A DNA stretch of 11,323 nucleotides from assembly GCA_030685015.1 (NCBI GenBank), contig JAUXWS010000065.1, forward strand, positions 1-11,323. Direction: 5' to 3'. Position numbers and translations under genes: made by a program. The DNA is from a bacterium. Its GTDB lineage: Bacteria; CAIWAD01. The notes beneath the pieces are model-generated. The model searched no databases and was not told where the DNA came from. It saw nothing but the letters and a program-made list of their open reading frames with translations. Shown in pieces: positions 1 to 6,673 of the stretch; position 1 is the stretch's first letter, and every line of letters begins with the position of its first letter.

Positions 1-40
1 AGAAGGCATCCGACAATTCCCAGCTCGCCAATCGCGACAT
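1..40 (-). CDS. IS5-family transposase, N-terminal fragment (left copy)
   Basis: The ATG is at 40-38 on the minus strand and the frame runs off the left edge after 13 codons (MSRLASWELSDAF). This N-terminus, extended in the right-hand copy, resembles the DUF4096 domain that begins many IS5-type DDE transposases. Those enzymes cut and join the element's ends in the cytoplasm. A good Shine-Dalgarno GGAGGAG sits 8 nt upstream, but it lies in the 3' arm of a 6-bp hairpin that would mask it. The DDE catalytic residues are outside the window, so activity cannot be judged. Confidence 0.7.
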   Translation of the reverse strand, partial: MSRLASWELSDAF

Positions 41-118
41 GGCTGACTCCTCCAGTTGTGATGGAGGAAGCTGGCTCAACGGAATCGAAATGTCAACCTA
101 TTTACGGATAAGCTCTTA
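1..118 (-). mobile_element. IS5-type insertion sequence, left copy, 5' end only
   Basis: The reverse complement of these 118 bases is identical to 11181-11298, so the same insertion-sequence end lies at both window edges in opposite orientation. The outer tip reads TAAGAGCTTATCCG from position 118 leftwards, and 78 bp inside it is the transposase start codon. Both copies have TA at the junction with flanking DNA. That fits an IS5-family element using a TA-type target, but the far end is missing, so the terminal repeat and target duplication cannot be confirmed. The body of the element lies to the left, outside the window. Family assignment rests only on the first residues of the transposase. 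Confidence 0.85.
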
Positions 119-206
119 CTATGACATCAATTGCATCGTGGACGGCGGCGTGAAGCTCTACCGCGTGACCACCATACATAACTGGTTGAAGGATCGGATG
201 ACTTCG
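119..206 (+). pseudogene. Possible 3' remnant of a gene cut by the left IS
   Basis: Directly beyond the IS tip one frame has strong G/C third positions and reads YDINCIVDGGVKLYRVTT and onward. It has no start codon of its own, and its 5' part would lie beyond the IS. A terminator-like hairpin follows at 207-247, suggesting a rightward gene ended here. This frame, however, has no stop before the hairpin, while the other two forward frames have stops at 179-181 and 187-189. A small frameshift in a decaying 3' end would explain this. I do not recognise the family; the tail loosely resembles the ends of secreted beta-sandwich proteins. A chance open frame remains possible. Confidence 0.3.
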
Positions 207-247
207 GCGGCCGGTTCCCTGCCCTTGGGGAGCCGGCCGCTGCTTTT
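207..247 (+). terminator. Rho-independent-type terminator
   Basis: The stem GCGGCCGG (207-214) pairs with CCGGCCGC (233-240). An inner TCCC (216-219) can pair with GGGA (228-231). The run TGCTTTT follows at 241-247. It would end rightward transcription from the gene remnant at 119-206. The T run is short, so strength is uncertain. Confidence 0.55.
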
Positions 248-296
248 CCGTCTGTCTGCGGGAATGGACATAAGACGATGTGGGCAGCTTTGTACC

Positions 297-478
297 CGGC
301 CTTGGGGACTGTCCGCAGACTGTCCGCAGGCTGTCCGCAGACAGCCTATTCCTCGCGGCGCCACCACCTTCCGCCTCGTTGCCAGGCCCCCGCTCGCTCA
401 CGTAGTTGGTATGGTCGGATCCTCGCCCACCCGGGCGCCCATGAGCATCAGCGTCCCTGACACCTGCCCGCGGACGGC
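297..478. repeat. Direct repeat of about 190 bp, copy 1 (three 11-bp units)
   Basis: This segment recurs at 515-707. It begins with CGGCCTTGGGGACTGTCCG and contains three 11-bp units of consensus ACTGTCCGCAG (308-340), ending in the palindrome CTGTC-CGCA-GACAG. A second hairpin, CGCCC-ACCC-GGGCG, lies at 425-438, and the copy ends near CGGACGG. Outside the 11-bp tract I count about seven substitutions and one indel against copy 2. On the minus strand a frame ends in GTLMLMGARVGEDPTIPTT then a stop, but differences between the copies change residues, so coding constraint is not evident. It is probably an intergenic repeat of unknown type. Confidence 0.85.
308..340. repeat. Tandem 11-bp repeat, three units
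   Basis: Three head-to-tail units of ACTGTCCGCAG (the third begins with G) are followed by ACAGCC, so the last unit forms a short hairpin with its 3' flank. The 11-bp period is close to one helical turn, which would place any binding sites on one face of the DNA. No function is shown by the sequence. Confidence 0.85.
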
Positions 479-514
479 GGAGGCGAAAATGTCGCCCTTG
501 TGCAGCAAGGTCTT

Positions 515-707
515 CGGCCTTGGGGACTGTCCGCAGACTGTCCCCAGACTGTCCCTTGACTGTCCGCAGACAGCCTATTCCTCGCGGCGCCACCACCATC
601 CGCCTCGTTGCCAGGCCCCCGCTTGATCACGTAGTTGGTATGGGCGGATCCTCGCCCACCCGGGCGCCCGTGAGCATCAGCGTCCCTGGCACCCTGCCCG
701 TGGACGG
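515..707. repeat. Direct repeat of about 190 bp, copy 2 (four 11-bp units)
   Basis: This is the second copy of the element at 297-478, in the same orientation, with 36 bp between the copies. It is 11 bp longer because it has four 11-bp units (526-569) instead of three. The internal hairpin CGCCC-ACCC-GGGCG recurs at 653-666. The right boundary is near CCGTGGACGG. On the minus strand a frame from a GTG in the 720-755 region runs through about 40 codons to the same C-terminal peptide as copy 1 (GTLMLTGARVGED then PPIPTT and a stop). It could be a small open frame captured with the repeat. Confidence 0.85.
526..569. repeat. Tandem 11-bp repeat, four units
   Basis: The four units are ACTGTCCGCAG, ACTGTCCCCAG, ACTGTCCCTTG and ACTGTCCGCAG, followed by ACAGCC. 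The outer units match consensus exactly and the inner two have drifted. Against copy 1 this is a gain or loss of one whole unit, as expected of slippage or unequal exchange. Confidence 0.85.
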
Positions 708-767
708 ATGACTCGCACTCCACCGCCTCCAGAGTGCCGAGCTTTTTCTCACCACATTAATTGCTAC

Positions 768-795
768 TTATAAGGGGTATTTTAAAAAGAGCCCC
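768..795 (+). promoter_or_regulatory. Possible promoter/operator region of the Fe-S repair gene
   Basis: This is an AT-rich patch in otherwise GC-rich DNA just upstream of the gene at 842. TATAAG (769-774) could serve as a -10 box, but no good -35 is seen. Overlapping it is an imperfect dyad, GGGG (774-777) to CCCC (792-795), with TTTTAAAA near the centre. The part AAGGGGTATTT (772-782) resembles one half-site of the NO-sensing regulator NsrR, which controls this gene family in other bacteria. The second half-site is poor, so this is speculative. Confidence 0.25.
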
Positions 796-841
796 GGCGC
801 GATTCCGCGGCCAGGGCCAAAACCGAAGGAGAGGAATGCCC

Positions 842-1558
842 ATGATTGAGATTCACAGGCAAGAGCGGGTGGGGGACTTGGTGACCCGCCATCCCTCGCT
901 ATCCAAGTCTTTCGCCCAGGCCGGCATCGACTTCTGCTGCGGCGGCGGCCGGACCCTGGACGAGGCCTGCCGTGAGGCCGGTTGTGAACCTGAGGAGCTG
1001 CTGGCCGACCTGCGGCGGACCCTGTCGCGGGACGAGGCGCAGGAGCCGGACCTTCGCGCCATGTCCCTTACCCAATTGGTGGAGCACATCCTCGAACAGC
1101 ACCATGCCTACCTACGCACCGAGCATCCCCACCTGGACATGCTGACCGAGAAGGTGGCCCTCGTACATGGGTCCAAGGATGACCGCCTGGAAGCAGTGCG
1201 GCTGGAGTTCATCGGACTCTTCGAGGAACTCTTCGATCACATGGCGAAGGAGGAGCAGGTGCTCTTCCCCATGATCTGCCAATTGGAGGCTTCCGATCGT
1301 GCCCCGGACTTCCACTGCGGATCCCTGGCCAATCCCATCGGGCAGATGGAGCGGGAGCACGAAGCGGTGGGATCGGCCCTGCGCCGCCTGCGCGCCCTCA
1401 CCGACGGCTATCAAGCGCCCGACTGGGCCTGCAACACCTACCGTGCCATGGTGGACGGGCTTGCCCGGTTGGAGCACGACATCCATGTCCATGTGCACAA
1501 GGAGAACAACGTCCTCCATCCGGCCGCCCTGGAGCTGGAGGCCCGCCGCCAGTCCTGA
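842..1558 (+). CDS. ric: Iron-sulfur cluster repair di-iron protein (RIC/ScdA/YtfE family)
   Basis: RIC proteins are cytoplasmic non-haem di-iron proteins that help restore Fe-S clusters damaged by nitric oxide or oxidative stress. The 238-residue product matches the usual length and layout. An N-terminal ScdA domain (about 1-60) carries the FCCGGG motif (31-36), and a four-helix hemerythrin-like domain (about 75-230) follows. Candidate iron ligands are H87/H88, H133 and E137 (HxxxE), H173, and H217 and E221 (HxxxE). The start is ATG 842, giving the typical short N-terminus MIEIHRQERVGDLV. An in-frame ATG at 836 is also possible, since GAAGGAGAGGA at 825-835 can serve either. The next gene starts 278 bp downstream, so it is probably transcribed alone. 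The family call is firm; NO repair as the actual role is inferred from characterised homologues. Confidence 0.93.
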   Translation: MIEIHRQERVGDLVTRHPSLSKSFAQAGIDFCCGGGRTLDEACREAGCEPEELLADLRRTLSRDEAQEPDLRAMSLTQLVEHILEQHHAYLRTEHPHLDMLTEKVALVHGSKDDRLEAVRLEFIGLFEELFDHMAKEEQVLFPMICQLEASDRAPDFHCGSLANPIGQMEREHEAVGSALRRLRALTDGYQAPDWACNTYRAMVDGLARLEHDIHVHVHKENNVLHPAALELEARRQS

Positions 1559-1601
1559 TGCAGGATGGGACGCTTCTCGCGAGACCGCCCGCCCGATCCA
1601 T

Positions 1602-1631
1602 CGCCCGGCATCCGTGGGCGTGCACCGGGCG
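1602..1631 (+). terminator. Possible terminator hairpin after the Fe-S repair gene
   Basis: CGCCCGG (1602-1608) pairs perfectly with CCGGGCG (1625-1631) across a 16-nt loop, 44 bp after the stop codon. GGTTCTC follows, with no real T run, so it may be a weak terminator or simply GC-rich spacer. Confidence 0.25.
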
Positions 1632-1836
1632 GGTTCTCACATTCCACTTGCACCTGAAGACCTGCCGCACCAGATTGGAGCGGCATCCCACGCCAGCCTG
1701 CCCTCAGGACGACCGCCTGCCCCAGGCTGGGTCGCGACCAGGCCAGGCCGGCGACCCATGTCTTGCCGGGCGCCAGGGCGGGGCATCCGGGGCAGGTCCG
1801 CGGAAGGGATTCACCGATCAACGGAAGGAGACCGTC

Positions 1837-3399
1837 ATGAAAACCTCATGGAAGATGCGCCTTGCAGCCACGCTGGGACTGTTTCTGGCCCTGGCCCTGC
1901 CGTTGCGCGCCCAGTTCCTCATCACCTCCGTCACGCCCTCCGACGGCGCGGCCGGATTGCCTGGAGCGGTGTCGGTCTGCCTGACCTTCAACGCGGCGCT
2001 GGACACCACCCAGCGCTTCACCGTGAACGGCGGCGACGAGGCCGTACTGCCCGTGCAGGCGCTCATCGCCGAACCGGAGGACGGCATCGGCCTGACCGGC
2101 TGGACCTGGAGCGGCGGCACGAACATCCTCTGCCTTGAACTCACCCTCGCCGCCGGACACGACTACTACTTCCTGGTGGATCGCGCCATCAGTGCCCAGG
2201 GAGCGGATCTGGACGCTCCCCGCGACCTGCACCTGAGCCGCCTGCCCGCCATGGGCGAGCGCCAGGTCCAGGGTCAGGTGGCGCGCCTGGACGGGGAATC
2301 GCCCTACGGCGCGGTGGTGGGTCTTTTCGACGCCCCGCCCTTCGGCGAGGAGGACGCCCAGTTGCTGGCCGCCACGGTGGTCTTGCATCCCACCGGAACC
2401 TACGCCATCCCCTATGTGCGGCCGGGCCTCTACTATCCCATCACGGCCATGGACCTGGACAGGGACGGCAACATCAGCACGGAGGCGGGCGACCTCATCG
2501 GCTACTTGGACGCCGATGAGGACGGGGAGCCGGATGCCATCGTGGTGGGCGGGGAGGACGTGGACGGCATCGACATGCTGCTCTTCTCCATGAGCCTGAG
2601 CCCCTTCCTGGCCCGTGAAGGCCTGGAGGAGGCCCGCCAGCTGGCCGCGGAGCATGCGATGGTGACCGACGCGGAGCTGCGCGCCGTGCTGAGCATCGGC
2701 GAAACGGTGGAGGACAACGGCCGCAGCATGGGCTGGGGTTACCAGTTCTATTCGCCCACCTTGACGGCCTACATCATGGTCATCCACTTCACCCATATCA
2801 GTTGGGTGGAGATCGGCGGTTCGGACTGGCCGCCCATGGCCACCCTGCCGGAGGTGTTCATCGACAGCGACGCGGCCATGTCCATCGCCCTGAACAACGG
2901 CGGCTGGGAAGTGGAGGAGAGCCTGAGCGACGACATGCGCTGGGCCATGGCCGGCAACTTCCACTGGCTCTGGCCGGAGGACCCGACCCTTCCCCTCTGG
3001 GCCGTGCACTTCGCGGGCTGGTTCAACGGGACCCAATGGCAGGACCATGTCTTCGTCATCAACGCCGTCACCGGGGAATTCCTCGGCAGCTGGGACGAGA
3101 ACTCCGCCCTGCCAACCCCCGGACCGCTCGTGCCGTCCTCACTGGTTCTGGGCGATCCCTGGCCCAACCCCTTCAATCCAATCGTCCACATTCCCTTTGA
3201 GTTGACCAGTCCGGGAGACGTGCATCTCACCGTGCACAACCTGGCGGGCCAAGTGGTGGCAGAGTTGGTGCGGGGCGTTGTCCCGTCTGGCCGGCACCAG
3301 CTCGTCTGGGACGCGGCGGGACTGGCGGGCGGCCTCTATCTGGTGAGGCTGGAGCGGGACGGGCGGGTGGAAATGCGCAAGGCCCTGCTGCTGAAGTGA
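1837..3399 (+). CDS. Secreted multidomain protein: SbsA-type Ig domain, prealbumin-like domain, type IX sorting domain
   Basis: The 520-residue product is predicted to be exported and surface-attached or released; no specific function is recognised. Residues 1-25 are a signal peptide (cleavage after LRA-25). Residues about 26-130 resemble an SbsA-type bacterial Ig-like domain (FLITSVTPSDG). Residues about 143-235 look like a prealbumin-type beta-sandwich (GTYAIPYVRPGLYYPI) with Asp-rich, calcium-loop-like segments at 206-216 and 225-233. Residues about 255-420 include a PepSY-like ending (HVFVINAVTGEFLGSW). Residues 436-520 are the FlgD-like/Por sorting domain, with PNPFNP at 443-448 and the end KALLLK. 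ATG 1837 is chosen because GGAAGGAG lies 6 nt upstream and the signal peptide starts there. It stands between gaps of 278 and 314 bp, so it is probably monocistronic. Confidence 0.85.
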   Translation: MKTSWKMRLAATLGLFLALALPLRAQFLITSVTPSDGAAGLPGAVSVCLTFNAALDTTQRFTVNGGDEAVLPVQALIAEPEDGIGLTGWTWSGGTNILCLELTLAAGHDYYFLVDRAISAQGADLDAPRDLHLSRLPAMGERQVQGQVARLDGESPYGAVVGLFDAPPFGEEDAQLLAATVVLHPTGTYAIPYVRPGLYYPITAMDLDRDGNISTEAGDLIGYLDADEDGEPDAIVVGGEDVDGIDMLLFSMSLSPFLAREGLEEARQLAAEHAMVTDAELRAVLSIGETVEDNGRSMGWGYQFYSPTLTAYIMVIHFTHISWVEIGGSDWPPMATLPEVFIDSDAAMSIALNNGGWEVEESLSDDMRWAMAGNFHWLWPEDPTLPLWAVHFAGWFNGTQWQDHVFVINAVTGEFLGSWDENSALPTPGPLVPSSLVLGDPWPNPFNPIVHIPFELTSPGDVHLTVHNLAGQVVAELVRGVVPSGRHQLVWDAAGLAGGLYLVRLERDGRVEMRKALLLK

Positions 3400-3713
3400 T
3401 GGGTTCCTGCCTGGCGAAGGGAGGCCGCCGCCCGGGTGTTTTCGACCGGGACTGGGAGGATCGAATCCAGGACCAAACAGGCAACCAATTTTTCGCGCCC
3501 GTCACTTTGGTCTTGCGTACATGAATCGGCCGTGTTAACGTGGATGCGTCGTCGCCAACTGGCGACGGTCTCCCGTCAACGGTGGCTATCTGACCAGTCG
3601 ATCTTGCCCCCTGCCCAGCCGGTGCGGTTGACGGCCTGCCGTCCCCCTGCACGAGGATTGGACGGGAAGTTTCCCAGGGGGCACCCGGCTGGCAAGCAAC
3701 GTGCGAGGTCCCC
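3400..3713. other. 314-bp intergenic region with a run of perfect palindromes
   Basis: I see no convincing gene, tRNA or canonical promoter here. The region holds three perfect inverted repeats, each with a 2-nt centre: CGTCGCCA-AC-TGGCGACG (3550-3567), GACGGC-CT-GCCGTC (3630-3643) and GGGAA-GT-TTCCC (3664-3675). The first is flanked by near-complementary arms GTTAACG (3534-3540) and CGTCAAC (3574-3580). It separates two secreted-protein genes on the same strand and would form a long structured leader for the gene at 3714. Confidence 0.6.
3534..3580. promoter_or_regulatory. Large imperfect dyad with perfect 8-bp core palindrome
   Basis: The core CGTCGCCA-AC-TGGCGACG (3550-3567) is an 8-bp inverted repeat with a 2-nt centre. 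Outside it GTTAACG and CGTCAAC can pair at 6 of 7 positions, with unpaired spacers of 9 and 6 nt. A DNA operator or an RNA/cruciform hairpin are both possible. There is no T run to support a terminator. It lies 134 bp before the start of the beta-propeller gene. Confidence 0.35.
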
Positions 3714-6461
3714 ATGCGCTCCACCCACCTGACTCCCTTGCTTTTGCTTGCTGGCTTGGTCCTGCCGTCGGCGGCCATTCCGGCGGCGGATCTGCCACCC
3801 CACATTGTGCTGGACCCGGAGGTCCGCCAGGCAGTCCCCCCCATCCACGACACGGTGGTCGAGCCGGTCCTCAAGTGGGAGGCGCATCCGCGGGTGGACA
3901 CGAACTACGCCATCGGCGACGAGGTGGTGGTGGGGACGACCCGCTACGATTACCAGCACAACGGCTCCCATGGGAAGATGATCGCCGTTTCCGCAGATGG
4001 CGTCAGTCACGGTTCTTTCATGGGCGGTGCCAACGTGGGGGCTGGGAGGCGTGTCCTGGCCTGGTGTGTGGATCCCGACCTGAGCCTCACGCCTGCCATG
4101 AATGTAATGCTGGGCAGGGCCGGCTTCACCACCCACGCCACCACCAGCGCAGCCCCGGTCAACGGGTTGCCGTCAGAATCAGGAGTGGCGGGGTGTCACA
4201 CCACCACGGGCGCCTGGTTCGGGGTGGATTTCTGGGGTTGCACCCTGGCTTTCGACCTGATCCCTGAAACGGAAAACGCCGACATCCTCTGGCCCCACAT
4301 CGCCCTGGACTACCGCGACAAGCTGCACATGGTCTGCAGCAACGGTGGGACGGTCATCCCCAACGGCGTGCACTACACGGCCTCCACCAACGGCCAGTCT
4401 TGGGACGGACCCTACGTCCTGGTGACGGACGACAGCAACACAATCAGCGCCGTGCCCGTCGCCGCCAAGCACGCGCCGGGAGCGGCCGTCCTCTTCATGG
4501 AACGCACGGCGGCGGCGCCAGACGTCTATGAAGACCAGTTCTATGGAGCCAATCAGTGGTGCCACGACATCCTGTGCTACGAGACGCGGGGCGCGACCAA
4601 CAACCTCTTCACCCGCATCGCCCAGGGGAATCCTGTCAACCTGACGCGCTTCTGGGATCCCACCTCGCCCGCGCCGTTTCGCACCACCGTGGGCGCCTTC
4701 ACCGACATGGACGCCATCTACGACAGCCAGCAAACGCCGGACCTGCACGTGGCCTTCACTGCGCCCGTGGCGCGGGTGGACAGCCTGCAATGGGTCACGC
4801 TTGACGACAATGTGGCCCATTCCCTGCCCTTCATCGACTTGTGCTACCGCAGCGCCCTTTTTCACATCAATGCCTCAACGGGGGAGTGGGGGCACATCGG
4901 GGGTTGGTTGGCCGCCGACCACGAGGGGGAGGAGATTCCCTATGTCTTCGCCGGCGTCTTCCGTGTCAAGGAGGACCGCGTGCAACTGGCCCATGACCCG
5001 GACACGGGCCACCTCTACGCGCTGTGGAATGTCTACGACCTCGCCGATCGGCGCTCCCCGGGTTCCGACGGCAAGGCGATGGCCAACGGCGAACTCTACA
5101 TGGCCTGCTCGGCGGACAATGGGCGCACTTGGGGACCGCGCATCAACATCACCAACACGCCCAGCCCCGGCTGCCTGGCTCCCGATTGCCTGAGCGAGAC
5201 CTATGCCACCCTGGCCGAGACGGTGTCCGGAGGCTGTCTGCATGTGACCTTCCTGCAGGATCGCCATGCGGGCGCATCCATCCGCGACACGGACATCAAT
5301 GACGGATCGCTGGAGACGGAGAACGACGTCTACTACCTGCGCATCCCCATCGGCGAGATTCCGCCTCCGGCGGGCGAGGCCTGGGATGCCGCCGGGCATA
5401 TCGGTCTCAGTCGCTACAACAGCCACCGCACGGTCCTTTGGACCTATGGCTCACTGAACAACGTGCTCAACTGGGACCGTGTGGAAATCCTCAACGAAGG
5501 CTGGCAGCCGCGCCACTTGGACCGTCTCTCCTTCTACCACGATCCGCTGGATCCCTTCGACAGCGCCGGTCTATGGGTGACCTGGCAGGTCAAGCCGGGG
5601 GACTTGTTGGCGGACAACGAGTGGATCACCGAGCCCGCCGACGGCGGTGACTGGGATGGCCTGCTGCCCGTCATGGACGCCCTGCAGGTCAAGCTGGGCA
5701 TCGGCCACGTGGACTACCCGCTGCGCGAGCAGGCCTTCCGCTTCGAATTCGACGACGGAACCGTGCGCACTTACCGTTACCAGTATTACGGCCTTGATGG
5801 CAACGGATCGCTGGTGGAACTCATCGACCTGGACAACCTGGACCAGTATGCGAGCCGTGTCCTCTACGAACGACAGGCCGGCTTGCCGGTCTGCCAGGTC
5901 CATCCCGGCCTGTTGGACTTCGGCCAGCTGGAGACGGGCGAGGTGGTGGAGCAGTCCTTCGTCATCACCAATGCGGGCGGCGGCCGCCTGCAGGGAGAGG
6001 TGGAGGCCGCCTGTCCCGGCGTCACCATCCTCGACGGGATGCTCGACCTGGGCGCGGAAGAGAGCCAAACGGTCACCGTGCGCGTGGAGGGCCTTGCCCC
6101 GGGCGGGCTGGTCTGCGAGCTGGCGCTACCCGGACCGTGTCCGGCGGTGGTTGTGCAAGCTGTGGTGACACAGACCGTCGCGGCGGAGGAGTCCCCCGCG
6201 GCTTTCGGACTCACGGCCATCCGTCCCAATCCCTTCAACCCGACGACAACCATCGATTTCAGCCTGCCTGAAACGAGGCACGTGCTCCTTCGCGTCTATG
6301 ACACACAGGGACGGCTGGTGGGCAAACTGGTCGATCGGCTGGTGGAGCGAGGATCCCACCAAGTCGTGTTCGATGCCGCCAGCCTGCCCAGCGGCATCTA
6401 CATCGCCCACCTCCAGGCCGGCGAGTTTCAGGAGGCGCGCACTCTCTTGCTGGTGAAATAG
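3714..6461 (+). CDS. Large secreted beta-propeller-like protein with HYDIN-type Ig domain and type IX sorting domain
   Basis: The 915-residue product is predicted to be exported; the substrate is unknown. Residues 1 to about 22-25 form a signal peptide. Residues about 30-560 look like a sialidase-type beta-propeller. A perfect Asp-box, SADNGRTW (466-473), is present, with a degenerate one, ASTNGQSW (223-230). No sialidase catalytic set is evident, so a hydrolase function should not be assumed. Residues about 570-725 are unassigned. Residues about 729-820 resemble an ASH/HYDIN Ig-like domain (LDFGQLETGE). The final part is the sorting domain, with PNPFNP at 838-843 and the end TLLLVK. ATG 3714 has GAGG 5 nt upstream and begins the signal peptide. 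A strong terminator follows at 6497, so the gene forms its own unit. Confidence 0.85.
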   Translation: MRSTHLTPLLLLAGLVLPSAAIPAADLPPHIVLDPEVRQAVPPIHDTVVEPVLKWEAHPRVDTNYAIGDEVVVGTTRYDYQHNGSHGKMIAVSADGVSHGSFMGGANVGAGRRVLAWCVDPDLSLTPAMNVMLGRAGFTTHATTSAAPVNGLPSESGVAGCHTTTGAWFGVDFWGCTLAFDLIPETENADILWPHIALDYRDKLHMVCSNGGTVIPNGVHYTASTNGQSWDGPYVLVTDDSNTISAVPVAAKHAPGAAVLFMERTAAAPDVYEDQFYGANQWCHDILCYETRGATNNLFTRIAQGNPVNLTRFWDPTSPAPFRTTVGAFTDMDAIYDSQQTPDLHVAFTAPVARVDSLQWVTLDDNVAHSLPFIDLCYRSALFHINASTGEWGHIGGWLAADHEGEEIPYVFAGVFRVKEDRVQLAHDPDTGHLYALWNVYDLADRRSPGSDGKAMANGELYMACSADNGRTWGPRINITNTPSPGCLAPDCLSETYATLAETVSGGCLHVTFLQDRHAGASIRDTDINDGSLETENDVYYLRIPIGEIPPPAGEAWDAAGHIGLSRYNSHRTVLWTYGSLNNVLNWDRVEILNEGWQPRHLDRLSFYHDPLDPFDSAGLWVTWQVKPGDLLADNEWITEPADGGDWDGLLPVMDALQVKLGIGHVDYPLREQAFRFEFDDGTVRTYRYQYYGLDGNGSLVELIDLDNLDQYASRVLYERQAGLPVCQVHPGLLDFGQLETGEVVEQSFVITNAGGGRLQGEVEAACPGVTILDGMLDLGAEESQTVTVRVEGLAPGGLVCELALPGPCPAVVVQAVVTQTVAAEESPAAFGLTAIRPNPFNPTTTIDFSLPETRHVLLRVYDTQGRLVGKLVDRLVERGSHQVVFDAASLPSGIYIAHLQAGEFQEARTLLLVK

Positions 6462-6496
6462 GCCCTGCCGCGGCCAGGTTGTCAACGCTCCATGCT

Positions 6497-6537
6497 GGGC
6501 CGGCCTCGCGCGCGCGAGGTCGGCCCATTCTGTCTTT
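6497..6537 (+). terminator. Strong intrinsic terminator after the beta-propeller gene
   Basis: The stem GGGCCGGCCTCGCG (6497-6510) pairs with CGCGAGGTCGGCCC (6513-6526) over 14 positions, with one G-U pair and a tiny loop. ATTCTGTCTTT follows. It lies 35 bp after the stop codon at 6461 and separates this gene from the aminotransferase gene. Confidence 0.8.
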
Positions 6538-6605
6538 AACGCAAATCGATGTCAGACAACAGGTTCGCCCTGATCCGCGACAGTCGGGTCCGATCCGGGC
6601 GTCTC

Positions 6606-6621
6606 GGGGATGCGCATCCCC
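6606..6621. promoter_or_regulatory. Perfect 16-bp palindrome upstream of the aminotransferase gene
   Basis: GGGGATGCGCATCCCC is a perfect palindrome ending 52 bp before the ATG at 6674. CCTTCCTATCTTCC follows, so as RNA it could be a 6-bp hairpin with a pyrimidine-rich tail. As DNA it is a symmetric operator candidate. No canonical -35/-10 pair is recognisable nearby. Confidence 0.35.
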
Positions 6622-6673
6622 CTTCCTATCTTCCACTGTCGTTCTCTTAACACCCAATTGGGACAGGCATACC

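Noticed and set aside
119-206. The left remnant as the missing 3' part of the DUF3494 gene
   Set aside because: Both junctions are with the same (5') end of the IS, whereas the two sides of one insertion would abut opposite ends; and the peptide does not look like DUF3494.
308-569. A CRISPR-like array in the 11-bp repeats
   Set aside because: The units are 11 bp and directly abutting, with no unique spacers, and occur as a part of a longer duplicated segment.
39-626. A 195-codon plus-strand open frame
   Set aside because: It starts antisense inside the IS transposase, crosses the terminator hairpin and the first repeat and ends in the second. It resembles no protein and is open mainly because the DNA is GC-rich.
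761-841. A longer N-terminus for the Fe-S repair protein from TTG 761
   Set aside because: The extra residues are unlike the family, and they cross the probable promoter and the ribosome site at 825-835.
3450-3475. GGATCGAATCC resembling a tRNA T-arm
   Set aside because: There is no matching acceptor stem, D-arm or anticodon arm around it, and the stem pairing fails. A similar GATCGAATCC at 9583-9592 lies in the loop of the post-pckA hairpin.
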